64,000 bases of DNA, from NCBI RefSeq assembly GCF_044466355.1, contig NZ_JBITMQ010000001.1:806001-870000 (forward strand). The letters run 5' to 3'. Positions within the stretch are counted from its first letter, which is position 1, and every line of letters begins with the position of its first letter. The DNA comes from Actinophytocola sp044466355 (GTDB taxonomy: Bacteria; Actinomycetota; Actinomycetes; Mycobacteriales; Pseudonocardiaceae). A program made the translations under genes and the position numbers. Under the pieces are notes generated by a model. That model ran no database searches. It saw only the letters and a list, made by a program, of their open reading frames with translations, and was not told the origin of the DNA. Below are positions 33,950 to 42,786 of this stretch, piece after piece.

Positions 33950-35073
33950 TCCGGCTGACGTGGCGCGGCACCGGGGCGCTCGTACTCGGCGTGGCGCTGA
34001 CCGGGCTCGGCCTGTGGTGGCGGTACCCCGGCGTGGCGGGCCTCGGGCTCGCGCTCGTGGGGTTGGCGGTGGCCGGGGTCGTGAGCGTGGTCGTGCCCGC
34101 GCCGGTGCGGGCGTACCGGTCCGTGCGGCCGCGCACCGTGCACCGGCTCGGCACGTGCACCGGGACGCTCGAGCTGACCAGCACGGCGCGGCGGCCGCCG
34201 GTGCGGCTCGACGCCGTCGAGTCCGTCGGCGGCGAACCGGTGCCGGTCGCGGTGCCGCTGCTGGCTGCGCGGGCGGGCACGACCGTCGAGTACCCGATCC
34301 CGACCGCGCGGCGCGGCGTCCTGCGCGTCGGGCCGCTCGAACTGCGCAGGCACGGGCTCGCCGGGCTCGCCGCCTCGCGTGCCGTGCTCGGCGACGCCGT
34401 CGACGTCCGGGTCGTGCCGAGGGTGCTGCCGGTGCGCGGGCTGCCGTCCGGGGTGCGGCGCGGCCAGGTCGGCGCGGACGAACGCGTGGAGCGCGGCGGC
34501 ACCGACCTGGTCGGCCTGCGCGAGTACGTGCCCGGTGACGACCTGCGCAGGCTGCACTGGGCCACGAGCGCACGCACCGGCACGCTCATGATCCGCGAGG
34601 ACGCCGACCCGGCACGCCCGCACCTGGCCGTGCTGCTCGACGACCGCGTGACCAGCCATCCGGACGCGGACGGGTTCGAGGACGCGGTGGAGCTGGCGGC
34701 GTCGTTGCTCACCACCGCGGTCGGGGCCGGGCACCCGGCACGGCTGCTGGCCGCGTCCGGTGCGGTGGACGTCGAGGTGGACGGCGACACCGACCACGTG
34801 CTGGCCGCGCTCGCGGACGTCGGGCTCGCCGGCGGGGCCGGGGCGTTGTCGGTGCCCGTGCGGGACCTCGACGTGGTCGCGGTGGTCTCGGGGCCGGGGG
34901 CCGAACAGGCGCCGCTGCTGCTCGAGGCAGGGCGGGCGTCGGTGGGGGTGGTCATGGTGGTCGACCGGTCCGTCGACGCGCCGTCGTTCGCCGCGGTCGG
35001 CACCGTGCTCGTGCTGACCGGCCCTCGGGCCGAGGACGTGCTTTCCTTGTGGGACACGGTGGTGGCGCGGTGA
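33946..35073 (+). CDS. DUF58-domain membrane protein
   Basis: A 375-aa protein with two N-terminal membrane helices (GALVLGVALTGLGLWW, GLGLALVGLAVAGVVSVVV). After a beta-rich region comes the DUF58 signature LREYVPGDDLRRLHWATSAR, followed by a degenerate vWA-like C-terminal half (LAVLLDDRVTSHPDADGFED). DUF58 proteins are regularly encoded between MoxR and TgpA-like genes and are presumed MoxR clients. Start and stop overlap both neighbours by 4 bases, so stoichiometric expression is expected. Confidence 0.93.
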   Translation: MIRLTWRGTGALVLGVALTGLGLWWRYPGVAGLGLALVGLAVAGVVSVVVPAPVRAYRSVRPRTVHRLGTCTGTLELTSTARRPPVRLDAVESVGGEPVPVAVPLLAARAGTTVEYPIPTARRGVLRVGPLELRRHGLAGLAASRAVLGDAVDVRVVPRVLPVRGLPSGVRRGQVGADERVERGGTDLVGLREYVPGDDLRRLHWATSARTGTLMIREDADPARPHLAVLLDDRVTSHPDADGFEDAVELAASLLTTAVGAGHPARLLAASGAVDVEVDGDTDHVLAALADVGLAGGAGALSVPVRDLDVVAVVSGPGAEQAPLLLEAGRASVGVVMVVDRSVDAPSFAAVGTVLVLTGPRAEDVLSLWDTVVAR

Positions 35074-37082
35074 TCGCCCGCGCCGGGTGGTCGGCCGCGG
35101 TGCTCGTGACCGGGGCCGTGCAGCTCGCCGCGGGCTGGGCCGGCGGCACCGCGGCCGTCGTGTTCGCCGCCGCCGTCGTGGTCACGTACGCCCTCGTGCT
35201 CGGCGCGCGAGCCGTCAAGGTGCCAGCCGGGCTCACCGTGCTCGCCGTGCCGACCGCGGCGGTCGTGGGCGCCTACTACGTCGCACCCGCGCCGGGGCCG
35301 CTCGACGCCGTGCTCGACTCCGTGCCCCGGCTGCTCACCGCGCCCCGGCCCGCGCCGCCGACGCCCGACCTGCTCGTGTCCGGTGTGCTGCTAGTCGTCG
35401 CGGTCGCGCTCGTCAGCGCGCTGACGCTCACCGGCAAGGCACTCGTCGCGCCCGCGGCGGGCGGCGCCCTCCTGTACCTCGCCGCCGCGCTTCTCACGGC
35501 GGGTCAGGCCGACCCGCACGGGCTCGGCGCGGTCGCGCTGCTCGCGGTGATCGCGGTCGGGTGGGTGGTGGTCGACCGGCCCGCCGCGCTGTCCGCCGCG
35601 CTCGTGGTCGGGCTGGCCGCCGTCGCCGCGGTGGCCACGCTGCTGCCCGCACGCGCCCCGTTCGAGCCGAGGACGCTCGTCACGGCACCGGTGACCGACC
35701 TGCCGGTGTCGAGCCCGTTGCCGAGGCTCGCGTCCTGGGCGGGGGACGGCGACACGGAGCTGTTCCGCGTGCGTGGCACCGAGGCGCCGACCCGCCTGGT
35801 CGTGCTCGCCGACTACACGGGCGCCACCTGGCGGGCGTCCTCGCTGTACGGGCCGCTCGGCGCGGTCGCCCCGCCGCTGCTGCCCGACGGCGCCCGGCGC
35901 GCCGAGTCCGAGGTCGAGGTGACCGTCGGCGACCTGGCGCTGCCCTGGCTGCCCACCACCGGCAGGCCCGTCGCGACGAGCGCGGCCGACGCGGTCGTCG
36001 ACCCGGACTCCGGTTCGATGGTCCTGCCGTCCGGGGCCGCCAAGGGCTTCACGTACACCGTCACGTCCACAGTGGACGCGCCGGAGGACGGTGACCTCCT
36101 CGCGGCCGGGGTGCCGGACGCCGCGACCGCGCGCCGCTACCTCGCGCTGCCGAACCTGCCGTTCTCGCTCGCCGAGTACGCGCGCCGCGCCGTCACGGAC
36201 GCCCGCACTCCGTTCGAGAAGGCGGTCGCGATCGAGGAGGTCGTGCGGGCGGGCCGGGCTCCGGACGCGGAGGCCCCGGTCGGGTCGTCGTACGCGCGGC
36301 TGGAGACGTTCCTGTTCGGCGCGCCGGGCACGGCCGGGGCGGGTGCGGGGACGGCCGAGCAGTTCGCCTCGGCGTACGCGGTGCTGGCGCGTGCGGTCGG
36401 GTTGCCGACACGGCTCGTGGTCGGCTTCCGCCCGGTGGCACCGGGCCCGGACGGGGTGTTCGTGGTGCGGGCGCGGGACGCGACGGCGTGGCCGGAGGTG
36501 TACTTCGCGGGCTGGGGCTGGGTGCCGTTCGACCCCGTGTCCGGCACGGACGACGGACCCGGCGCCGCGTCCCGGCGCGAGGTGATCAACCGCCTCGCGA
36601 CCCCCACCCCGACGCCGTCGACACCGGACACGACCGGGCCGCCGCTGCCCACGCCGAACGGGGATCGCGCCGTCACCGCGGCGCCGGAACCCGTTGGCCT
36701 GCCGTGGTTCGTGCTCGTGGCCGAGGCGCCGGTGCTGGTGGTGGCGTTCCTGGGGCTGCTGCGGGCCGGGCGGCGGTTCCGGCTGCGGTGGGCGGGTGCG
36801 GCCGGGGCGTGGGCGTACGTGCTGGACTCGTTGTCGCTGGCCGGGCGGACACCCGCGCGGCACCGGCCCGCGCCGGAGATCGCGGCGGACTTGGCCGTGC
36901 CGGGCGCCGAGAGGGTCGCGGCACTGGCCGACCGGGCCGCGTTCGCGCCACCTTCCGACCAGCCGTCCGGGCGGGCGGCGTGGCCGTTGGCGCGGCGGGT
37001 GCGCGCCGAGCTGCGACGGCGGGTTCCGTGGTATCGCAGGGTGTTCTGGGCCGTGGATCCCCGGCCGCTGTGGCGCCGTTAG
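35070..37082 (+). CDS. TgpA-like membrane transglutaminase-fold protein lacking catalytic Cys and His
   Basis: A 670-aa protein with about six hydrophobic segments in residues 1-205, an extracellular transglutaminase-like domain at about 380-500, a Pro/Thr-rich linker and a last membrane helix (PWFVLVAEAPVLVVAFLGLL). The core reads GTAEQFASAYAVLARAVGLP, where active relatives have Cys at the position of Ala429. Further on, ARDATAWPEVYFAGWGW has Thr472 at the usual His; the Asp region WVPFDPVSG is kept. It is therefore probably a binding, not a catalytic, domain. GTG 35070 overlaps the DUF58 stop. Its own stop overlaps that of the convergent kinase gene. Confidence 0.9.
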   Translation: MIARAGWSAAVLVTGAVQLAAGWAGGTAAVVFAAAVVVTYALVLGARAVKVPAGLTVLAVPTAAVVGAYYVAPAPGPLDAVLDSVPRLLTAPRPAPPTPDLLVSGVLLVVAVALVSALTLTGKALVAPAAGGALLYLAAALLTAGQADPHGLGAVALLAVIAVGWVVVDRPAALSAALVVGLAAVAAVATLLPARAPFEPRTLVTAPVTDLPVSSPLPRLASWAGDGDTELFRVRGTEAPTRLVVLADYTGATWRASSLYGPLGAVAPPLLPDGARRAESEVEVTVGDLALPWLPTTGRPVATSAADAVVDPDSGSMVLPSGAAKGFTYTVTSTVDAPEDGDLLAAGVPDAATARRYLALPNLPFSLAEYARRAVTDARTPFEKAVAIEEVVRAGRAPDAEAPVGSSYARLETFLFGAPGTAGAGAGTAEQFASAYAVLARAVGLPTRLVVGFRPVAPGPDGVFVVRARDATAWPEVYFAGWGWVPFDPVSGTDDGPGAASRREVINRLATPTPTPSTPDTTGPPLPTPNGDRAVTAAPEPVGLPWFVLVAEAPVLVVAFLGLLRAGRRFRLRWAGAAGAWAYVLDSLSLAGRTPARHRPAPEIAADLAVPGAERVAALADRAAFAPPSDQPSGRAAWPLARRVRAELRRRVPWYRRVFWAVDPRPLWRR

Positions 37083-38617
37083 CGCTCGGTGCAGCGCCGT
37101 TCCGACGCGCCCCGGTCGGTGGCCGGGTCGTCGAGGCCGATGGCGAGGACCACGAAGCAGTACTCGTCCTGTGCCGGGTCGAGCCCGTCGACCGTGTGGG
37201 TCGTGGTGCCCGCGGGCACCTGCACGAGTGCCTGTCCCTGTGCCGCGGTCGCGTCCACGACCACGAACTCGGCGTTGCCGTCCGTCGGGTCGGTCCAGGT
37301 GAGGGTGACGCGGTCGCCCTGGTCGTCGAGCGGGCTCAGCACGGGCGCGAACGCCGGATCGCCGCCCGTCACCGGCGCGGTGGTCGTCGTCGTGGCTGTC
37401 GTTGTCGTCGTGGTGGTGGCCGGTGGCTGCGCGACCGGCTCGTCGCGTCCATTGAGGACGGTGACGAGCACGCCGACCGCGACACCGACGACCACCGCGG
37501 CGATTCCGAGGACCAGGCCCTTCCTGCTCCGCCGCCGCGGTGCGGTTACGTCGTCCGGCGGTGGGGGCGTGACGGCGGGCGGTCGCGGCGCATCGGGCAG
37601 CCGGACGGTCAGTCCCGCGAGTTCGCTGCCCGGGCCCGCCACCGTGAGGTCGCGCGAGGTCGGGTCTTCGTCGTCCGGCGGTATCTCCGGGAGCGGCGGC
37701 GCGGGACGCGGTCCGAAGTCGGGTAGTTCCGCGACCGGCGGTGTCCAGCCCGGTGTCCCGGTCTGGATCGCCGACAGCGCCGCGCGCAGTGCCGCCGCGT
37801 CCGGGAAGCGGTCCTCACGACGCTTGCTCAGGCACCGCGCCAGGATCGTGGTGAGTTCGGGCGGGACGTCGGCTCGGCGCAGGGGCCGCGGGTCGGTCGT
37901 CCGCACGCGGGCGAGGTAGGACAGCATCGTGTCGTCGTCGGCCGCGAACGGCGGCGCGCCGTCGAGCAGCGTGAACAGCGTCGACCCGAGCGACCACAGG
38001 TCGTCGGCGGGGGACGGCTCGGCGCCGTCGATCATCTGCGGCGCCGCGTGCCGGTAGCTCACCAGTTGCAGCGACGACGTGATCGCCCCGTCGGCCATGC
38101 GGGCGATGCCGAAGTCGGCGAGCACGTAGGAGGTCGGCAGCACGAGGATGTTCTGCGGCTTCACGTCGCGGTGCAGGAACCCCTGCGCGTGGGCGAAGGC
38201 GAGCGCGTCGGCGACGGCGATCCCGGCCGCGACCACTTCGGGCACCGGCAGCGGTCCGTGCTCGCGCAGCCGGTCCTGTAGCGAGCCGAGGTCGTGGTAC
38301 TCCATCACGATGCACGGCCGCCCGTCCGGCGTCGTGCCGGTGTCGATCACCGTGACGATGTGCGGGTGCTGGCGCCCGAGCCGCACCGTGATCTCCAGCT
38401 CGCGCCGGAACCGCGCCACCCGCGCCGGGTCCTCGACGTTGATGACCTTGACGGCGACGAACCGGTCGAGCCCGTCCTGCCGCGCGCGGTAGACGGTGCC
38501 CTCGCCGCCCTCGGCGACGAGCCGGAAGGCGCTGTACCCGGGCAGCCGTGGTCCGGGGGCGGTCGGTTCGCCGGTTTTCGGCGCCCAGGCACGGAGTTCG
38601 GCGTCCGGGTCGGTCAC
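37079..38617 (-). CDS. Ser/Thr protein kinase with single membrane helix and FnIII-like ectodomain
   Basis: A 512-aa PknB-type kinase. The kinase domain spans about residues 28-285: EGGEGTVYRA loop, VAVKVI Lys, FLHRDVKPQNIL catalytic loop, LADFGIARM, DDLWSLGSTLF. A Pro-rich juxtamembrane region leads to a membrane helix (GLVLGIAAVVVGVAVGVLVT), a Thr-rich linker and an extracellular FnIII-like domain (RVTLTWTDPTDGNAEFVVV). The linker and FnIII architecture echo the 727-aa protein at the head of the convergent operon, so they may share a ligand or partner. GTG 38617 is the start. The stop overlaps the TgpA-like stop. Confidence 0.93.
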   Translation of the reverse strand: MTDPDAELRAWAPKTGEPTAPGPRLPGYSAFRLVAEGGEGTVYRARQDGLDRFVAVKVINVEDPARVARFRRELEITVRLGRQHPHIVTVIDTGTTPDGRPCIVMEYHDLGSLQDRLREHGPLPVPEVVAAGIAVADALAFAHAQGFLHRDVKPQNILVLPTSYVLADFGIARMADGAITSSLQLVSYRHAAPQMIDGAEPSPADDLWSLGSTLFTLLDGAPPFAADDDTMLSYLARVRTTDPRPLRRADVPPELTTILARCLSKRREDRFPDAAALRAALSAIQTGTPGWTPPVAELPDFGPRPAPPLPEIPPDDEDPTSRDLTVAGPGSELAGLTVRLPDAPRPPAVTPPPPDDVTAPRRRSRKGLVLGIAAVVVGVAVGVLVTVLNGRDEPVAQPPATTTTTTTATTTTTAPVTGGDPAFAPVLSPLDDQGDRVTLTWTDPTDGNAEFVVVDATAAQGQALVQVPAGTTTHTVDGLDPAQDEYCFVVLAIGLDDPATDRGASERRCTER

Positions 38618-38681
38618 CTGCGCAGTCTAGTGCGGGGCACCGTGTCGCGGGGCCGCTTGTCGCGTGACAGCATGTCGTTTC

Positions 38682-40136
38682 GTGCTTCCCGATCTTTCCG
38701 CCGACCTCTGTGCTCGGTTGCGTGACGCGTTCCTGACGGCCGGTTACACCGCGGACGGGGTCGTCGCGGCCCTGGGGTCGCAGGCGCACGCCGCGCTCGG
38801 CCGTGGCGAGCCGGAGCCCGCGCGGCGGGCGAGCCGGGACGCGGGCGACCTCGGCACCCTCATCCGACTGTTCCTGCTCGGCGACATCGAGCCGGAGCAG
38901 GCGGTCCGGGCCGCGCTCGGGCCGGTCGACCTCGCCGACGCGGTCGCGAACGAGGTGCTCACCGCGGACGGGCGGGCCGGGCTGGACATCCGGCCGTACG
39001 GGGAGAACTGGTGGGTGGTCGCCGACCTCGACGCGGACCAGCGCGGCGGGGCCGTGCCGGAGGACCACGTGCTCGGGGTCGGGCACGCGTCGGTCAACCT
39101 TGCCCGCGCCACGGCGCGCAGGCCCGTCGGCACGCTGCTGGACGTGGGCACGGGGTGCGGGGTGCAGGCACTGCACGCGAGCACGCACGCGTCGCGGATC
39201 ACCGCGACCGACCTGTCGGACCGGGCGCTCGCGCTGGCCCGCGGCACGTTCCTGCTCAACGAGCTGGACGTGGAACTGCTGGCGGGGCCGTGGTTCGAGC
39301 CGGTGGCGGGCAGGCGGTTCGACCAGATCGTGTGCAACCCGCCCTTCGTCGTCGGACCCGCGCGTGTCGACTACACGTACCGCGACTCGGGGCTCGCAGG
39401 CGACTCGGCCAGCGCACTGGTGATCGGCCGCATGCCGGAGTTGCTCGCGGAGGGCGGCGTCGGGCAGCTGCTCGCGTCGTGGCTGCACCGCGAGGGCGAG
39501 GACTGGGCGGAGCGGGTGACGTCGTGGCTGCCGCCGGGCGTGGACGCGTGGTTCGTGCAGCGGGATGTGGCCGATCCGGTGCTGTACGTGGGCACCTGGC
39601 TGCGGGACGCCGGGATCGACCCGCGTTCGGCGGAGGGGCGGGAGAAGGCGTCGGCGTGGCTGGACTGGTTCGACGACAACCACGTCGAGGGCGTCGGGTT
39701 CGGGTATGTGACGCTGCGGCGCGCCGACGTCGCCGATCCGGAGATCGTGTGCGAGGACCTGCGGCACGCCTACGACGACCCGCTGGGCCCGGAGTCGTCG
39801 CGGTGGCTGGACAACGTGGCGTGGCTGCGCGCGCACGGCGACGAGCTGGCGTCGACGCGGTTCACGGTGCCGTCGTCCGTGGTGCTGGAGGAGGTGTCGT
39901 CGCCCGGTGACGAGGGCTGGGAGCCGGTCGTGCGCAGGCTGCACCGGATGGACGGGCCGGGCTGGCAGCACGAGATCGACGAGCCGACCGCGCGGTTGCT
40001 GGCCGGGTGTCGTGGTGCGCTGCCGCTGTCGGATCTGCTGGCGTTGCTGGAGGTCGTCTACGACGGGATCGACACGGAGGCCGCACTGCCGATCGTCCGC
40101 GAGCTCGTGTTGCACGGGATGCTCGTACCCGCTTGA
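38682..40136 (+). CDS. Class I SAM-dependent methyltransferase with NPPF motif
   Basis: A 484-aa protein (490 aa if GTG 38664 is used; neither start has a clear ribosome site). Central residues about 145-290 form the methyltransferase fold: LLDVGTGCGVQALHAS (SAM loop), ITATDLSDRALALAR, and the catalytic FDQIVCNPPFVVGP. The NPPF tetrad is typical of N-methylation of Gln or adenine (PrmC, RsmC/RlmG and Dam-like enzymes). The N-terminal helical domain and C-terminal winged-helix-like region (DGIDTEAALPIVRELVLHG) match large actinobacterial methyltransferases of unknown target. It stands alone. Confidence 0.88.
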   Translation: MLPDLSADLCARLRDAFLTAGYTADGVVAALGSQAHAALGRGEPEPARRASRDAGDLGTLIRLFLLGDIEPEQAVRAALGPVDLADAVANEVLTADGRAGLDIRPYGENWWVVADLDADQRGGAVPEDHVLGVGHASVNLARATARRPVGTLLDVGTGCGVQALHASTHASRITATDLSDRALALARGTFLLNELDVELLAGPWFEPVAGRRFDQIVCNPPFVVGPARVDYTYRDSGLAGDSASALVIGRMPELLAEGGVGQLLASWLHREGEDWAERVTSWLPPGVDAWFVQRDVADPVLYVGTWLRDAGIDPRSAEGREKASAWLDWFDDNHVEGVGFGYVTLRRADVADPEIVCEDLRHAYDDPLGPESSRWLDNVAWLRAHGDELASTRFTVPSSVVLEEVSSPGDEGWEPVVRRLHRMDGPGWQHEIDEPTARLLAGCRGALPLSDLLALLEVVYDGIDTEAALPIVRELVLHGMLVPA

Positions 40137-40182
40137 GATCGGGACGTCCGTTGCCGCCGAACCATTCGTGGGGAACCAGGAC

Positions 40183-40211
40183 TTGCCATAGTCAAGTGAT
40201 CTGTATATAAA
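40183..40211 (+). promoter_or_regulatory. Promoter of the PadR gene, probably leaderless
   Basis: A -35 box TTGCCA (40183-40188) and a -10 box TATAAA (40206-40211) are separated by 17 bases. The predicted transcription start falls at or next to ATG 40219. This A/T-rich patch contrasts with its surroundings. GATC repeats flank TGTATATAAA and could be the PadR site. Confidence 0.55.
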
Positions 40212-40218
40212 GATCGCC

Positions 40219-40557
40219 ATGCCAAATGCTCCGTTGCGGGAGCCGACCTTCCTGATCCTCACCGCGCTCGCGGCACGGCCGCAGCACGGCTACGGCATCC
40301 TGCGCGACGTCGAGGAGATCTCCGAAGGGCGAGTGACCCTGCAAGCAGGCACCCTGTACGCCGCGCTCGACCGGCTCAGTGCCGACGGGTGGGTGGACGT
40401 CGACCGCGAGGAGGTCGTCGACGGGCGGCTCCGGCGCTACTACCGGCTGACCGAACCAGGTGCGGCCAGGCTGGCCGCCGAGGTGGAGAAACTGCAGGCA
40501 CACACCCGCGCGGCGCGGCAACGCCTGCGTGCGCGGCTTTCTGGAGGGACCGCGTGA
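40219..40557 (+). CDS. PadR-family transcriptional regulator
   Basis: A 112-aa PadR repressor: REPTFLILTALAARPQHGYG, EGRVTLQAGTLYAALDRLSA (recognition helix region) and RRYYRLTEPGAARLAAEVEK (wing and C-terminal helix). The GTG of the next gene overlaps its stop by 4 bases. PadR genes paired with a membrane protein often control that partner or a drug-response exporter. The ATG has no ribosome site, which fits the leaderless promoter. Confidence 0.94.
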   Translation: MPNAPLREPTFLILTALAARPQHGYGILRDVEEISEGRVTLQAGTLYAALDRLSADGWVDVDREEVVDGRLRRYYRLTEPGAARLAAEVEKLQAHTRAARQRLRARLSGGTA

Positions 40558-41534
40558 GCGAAACGAACGACCTGGCCGACCGGTACCGGAAACTCCTGGG
40601 CTGGTACCCACGTGACCACCGCGAGCGGCACGGCGAGGAGATGCTCGGCGTCCTCCTGGCGGGCGCGGGCGACCGGACCCAGCCCAGCCGCAAGGAAACC
40701 GTCGACGTGCTGCGGGGTGCGTTGCGCCTGCACCTGCGGCGGGTGGTGGGCGCCGACGGTGGTATCGCCCACCGCGACGTGTTCGCGATCGTGAGCCTGC
40801 TGGGGCCGATCGTGATGCTCGCTGGTGCGGCGCAGCTGCTGGACCGGCTGGTCGCGTGGGTGCGGCTGGGCTCGGCCGAGTCGTTGGCGAGCGTCGTGGA
40901 GAGGCCGGACGCGCCATTCTGGGCCGTCTGGATCGTGGTGGCGGTACTGAGCCTGCTCCGCATGCGCCGCTCTGCGGCGGTCGGCGCGTGGCTCGGTTCG
41001 GTCGGCCTGTTGCCCGCCCCCTTCTTCGGCATCGTCACCTTCTACGACGACGTGTTCGTCAACGCGGGCTGGCTGCTGCTGGGCGTGCTGGTCGCCGCGG
41101 CGTTGACGTTCTCGCCCGGGCCGGCCCGCGGCTGGGAGCTGGTGGGTGGCAGGCGGGTCCTCATGCTCGCCGCCGCCGTCGCGGCGAGCGTCGTGCTGGT
41201 GATGGGGTCGCTCGGCACCTACAACGTGCTGTACTACCCGATGTCCCGGGTGACCGAGGTGGTGGGAGGCGTCCGGATGACGGCCTGGTGCCTCGCGCTG
41301 GTGCTGTTGGTCGCCGGTGCCCTCATGGCCGCGGGCGCGCGGACCCGGGAAGGGCGCCGCGCCGCGCTGGTGCTCGCCGTGCCCGTCGTGGTGACTCTGC
41401 TCATGGTGCTGACGCCGAGGAACGCGGACTACCTGGTGGGCGGGGCGGTCTGCTACGGCGTGCCGATCGTCGTGCTGCTGGGGCTGGGCACCGTGCCCCG
41501 CCGCGTGACCCGGCCTTCCGGAGGGATGGCGTGA
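40554..41534 (+). CDS. PadR-coupled multi-spanning membrane protein
   Basis: A 326-aa protein. The N-terminal cytoplasmic part (LADRYRKLLGWYPRDHRERH) resembles the short permease-prefix segment found after PadR genes, and about seven hydrophobic helices follow (for example VFAIVSLLGPIVMLAGAAQL, GWLLLGVLVAAALTF, MTAWCLALVLLVAGALMAAG). There are no ATPase or transporter motifs. Translational coupling to PadR suggests it is part of the same stress response. Function unknown. Confidence 0.85.
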   Translation: MSETNDLADRYRKLLGWYPRDHRERHGEEMLGVLLAGAGDRTQPSRKETVDVLRGALRLHLRRVVGADGGIAHRDVFAIVSLLGPIVMLAGAAQLLDRLVAWVRLGSAESLASVVERPDAPFWAVWIVVAVLSLLRMRRSAAVGAWLGSVGLLPAPFFGIVTFYDDVFVNAGWLLLGVLVAAALTFSPGPARGWELVGGRRVLMLAAAVAASVVLVMGSLGTYNVLYYPMSRVTEVVGGVRMTAWCLALVLLVAGALMAAGARTREGRRAALVLAVPVVVTLLMVLTPRNADYLVGGAVCYGVPIVVLLGLGTVPRRVTRPSGGMA

Positions 41535-41576
41535 GCGCACCGAAGGACGTGGCCGAGCGGGGCTTGCGCGGCTACT

Positions 41577-42011
41577 GATGTTCCTTCCGTGGTGGCGGCA
41601 CGAGACGCCCGTCGCCGCGATCACCGTGTCGTCCGGTTCGGCGCGGACCGCCGGGAACAGGCGGTCCGCGCCCACGGTCATCGACGTCTCGTAGTGTTCG
41701 GCCTCGAAGCCGAACGAGCCCGCCATGCCGCAGCAGCCCGCGTCCACCTCCTCGACGGTCGTGCCAGGGATGCGGCGCGACAGTTGGGCGCGCCGCCGGG
41801 TGCGGGCCGAAGGCGGAACCACCGCGGCAGGTTCTCCCGTTCGAACCTCGGCAGCGGGCGCTTCGCGGTGATGCAGTGCCGCGCTCTTCAGCTTCGCCAT
41901 GTCCACACCGAGCGGGCACTCGCTCTTGCACGCCTTGCACATCAGGCACAGGTCGAGCACCTCGTGCAGCCGGTCGTCGCCCAGGGCCGCCCGCGGGTGA
42001 GCCGCATAGAC
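41577..42011 (-). pseudogene. Remnant of an FAD-linked / Fe-S (CCG-domain) oxidoreductase
   Basis: Two conserved pieces of a large GlcD/GlcF-like oxidoreductase are joined in one short frame. The first is a ferredoxin-type cluster, LCLMCKACKSECPLGVDMAK. After about 40 non-conserved residues comes the C-terminal CCG region, GTTVEEVDAGCCGMAGSFGF and ATGVSCRHH. The FAD domain, the segment between the two pieces and the true C-terminus are missing, so both ends and the middle have been deleted. Boundaries are approximate. The fragment sits between the PadR-coupled gene and the IclR gene, whose promoter may use part of it. Confidence 0.8.
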
Positions 42012-42018
42012 TGCCGGA

Positions 42019-42786
42019 ATGAGTGAGGGGATGCGGACCGTGCTCGCGGCCTTCCGGGTGCTCGAGGAGGTCGCGTTCACGCAGCCCGCCGGCGTCGGTG
42101 AGCTGGCGCGCAGGCTGCAACTGCCCAAGACCACGGTGCAGCGCGCGCTCCAGACTCTGTGGACGGCGGGCTGGATCTGCCCGGACGGCGCGGAGAAGAC
42201 CCGCTGGGTCCTCACCACCCGCGCACTCCACATCGGACAGCACGCGGTCGCGGACCTGTCCGTCCGCGACGCGGCGCTGCCGATCATGCGGGAGCTGCGC
42301 AAGGAGACCGGCGAGACCGTGCACCTCATGGTGCTGGAGGGCGACCGGGCGGTGCTGATCGAGAAGGTGGAGACCGAACACCCCATCCGGGCGGTCATCA
42401 CCCTCGGCAGCGCCGTCCCGCTCCACGGCTCGTCGAACGGCAAGGCCATGCTGGCGCACCGCCAGGAGGACGAGGTCCGCGCCCTGCTCGGCGGCGAGCT
42501 GGTCCGGCACACCGACGCCACGATCGTCGAGTGGGACGCCTTCTTCGCCGACCTGGCGGCGGTCCGGGAGCGCGGCTACGCGACGAACGTGGGGGAGTGG
42601 CGGACCGACATCTCGGCGGTCGCGTCCCCGATCTTCGACCACGAGGGGCACGTGTCGGCGAGCCTGTCGATCTCCGCACCCGGCAGCCGGATGCCCGAGG
42701 GGCTGCGGGCGCGGTACGGCGCGCTGGTCACGGAAGCGGCGCAACGGGTCAGCGCCACGTTGGGCTACCGCCGCCCGACGAGCTGA
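42019..42786 (+). CDS. IclR-family transcriptional regulator near the CoA-transferase pair
   Basis: A 255-aa IclR protein. The N-terminal winged helix (VGELARRLQLPKTTVQRALQ) is followed by the effector domain (GSAVPLHGSSNGKAMLAH, NVGEWRTDISAVASPIFDHE). A TAGACT box at 42007-42012 lies 7 bases before the ATG, suggesting a leaderless transcript. The 3' end overlaps the convergent enoyl-CoA hydratase gene by 38 bases. By position it is the likely regulator of the adjacent CoA-transferase/hydratase operon. Confidence 0.92.
   Translation: MSEGMRTVLAAFRVLEEVAFTQPAGVGELARRLQLPKTTVQRALQTLWTAGWICPDGAEKTRWVLTTRALHIGQHAVADLSVRDAALPIMRELRKETGETVHLMVLEGDRAVLIEKVETEHPIRAVITLGSAVPLHGSSNGKAMLAHRQEDEVRALLGGELVRHTDATIVEWDAFFADLAAVRERGYATNVGEWRTDISAVASPIFDHEGHVSASLSISAPGSRMPEGLRARYGALVTEAAQRVSATLGYRRPTS

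Noticed and set aside
37815..40262. An 815-aa minus-strand open frame
   Set aside because: Antisense to the methyltransferase gene and running into an alternate frame of the kinase gene; no coherent protein.
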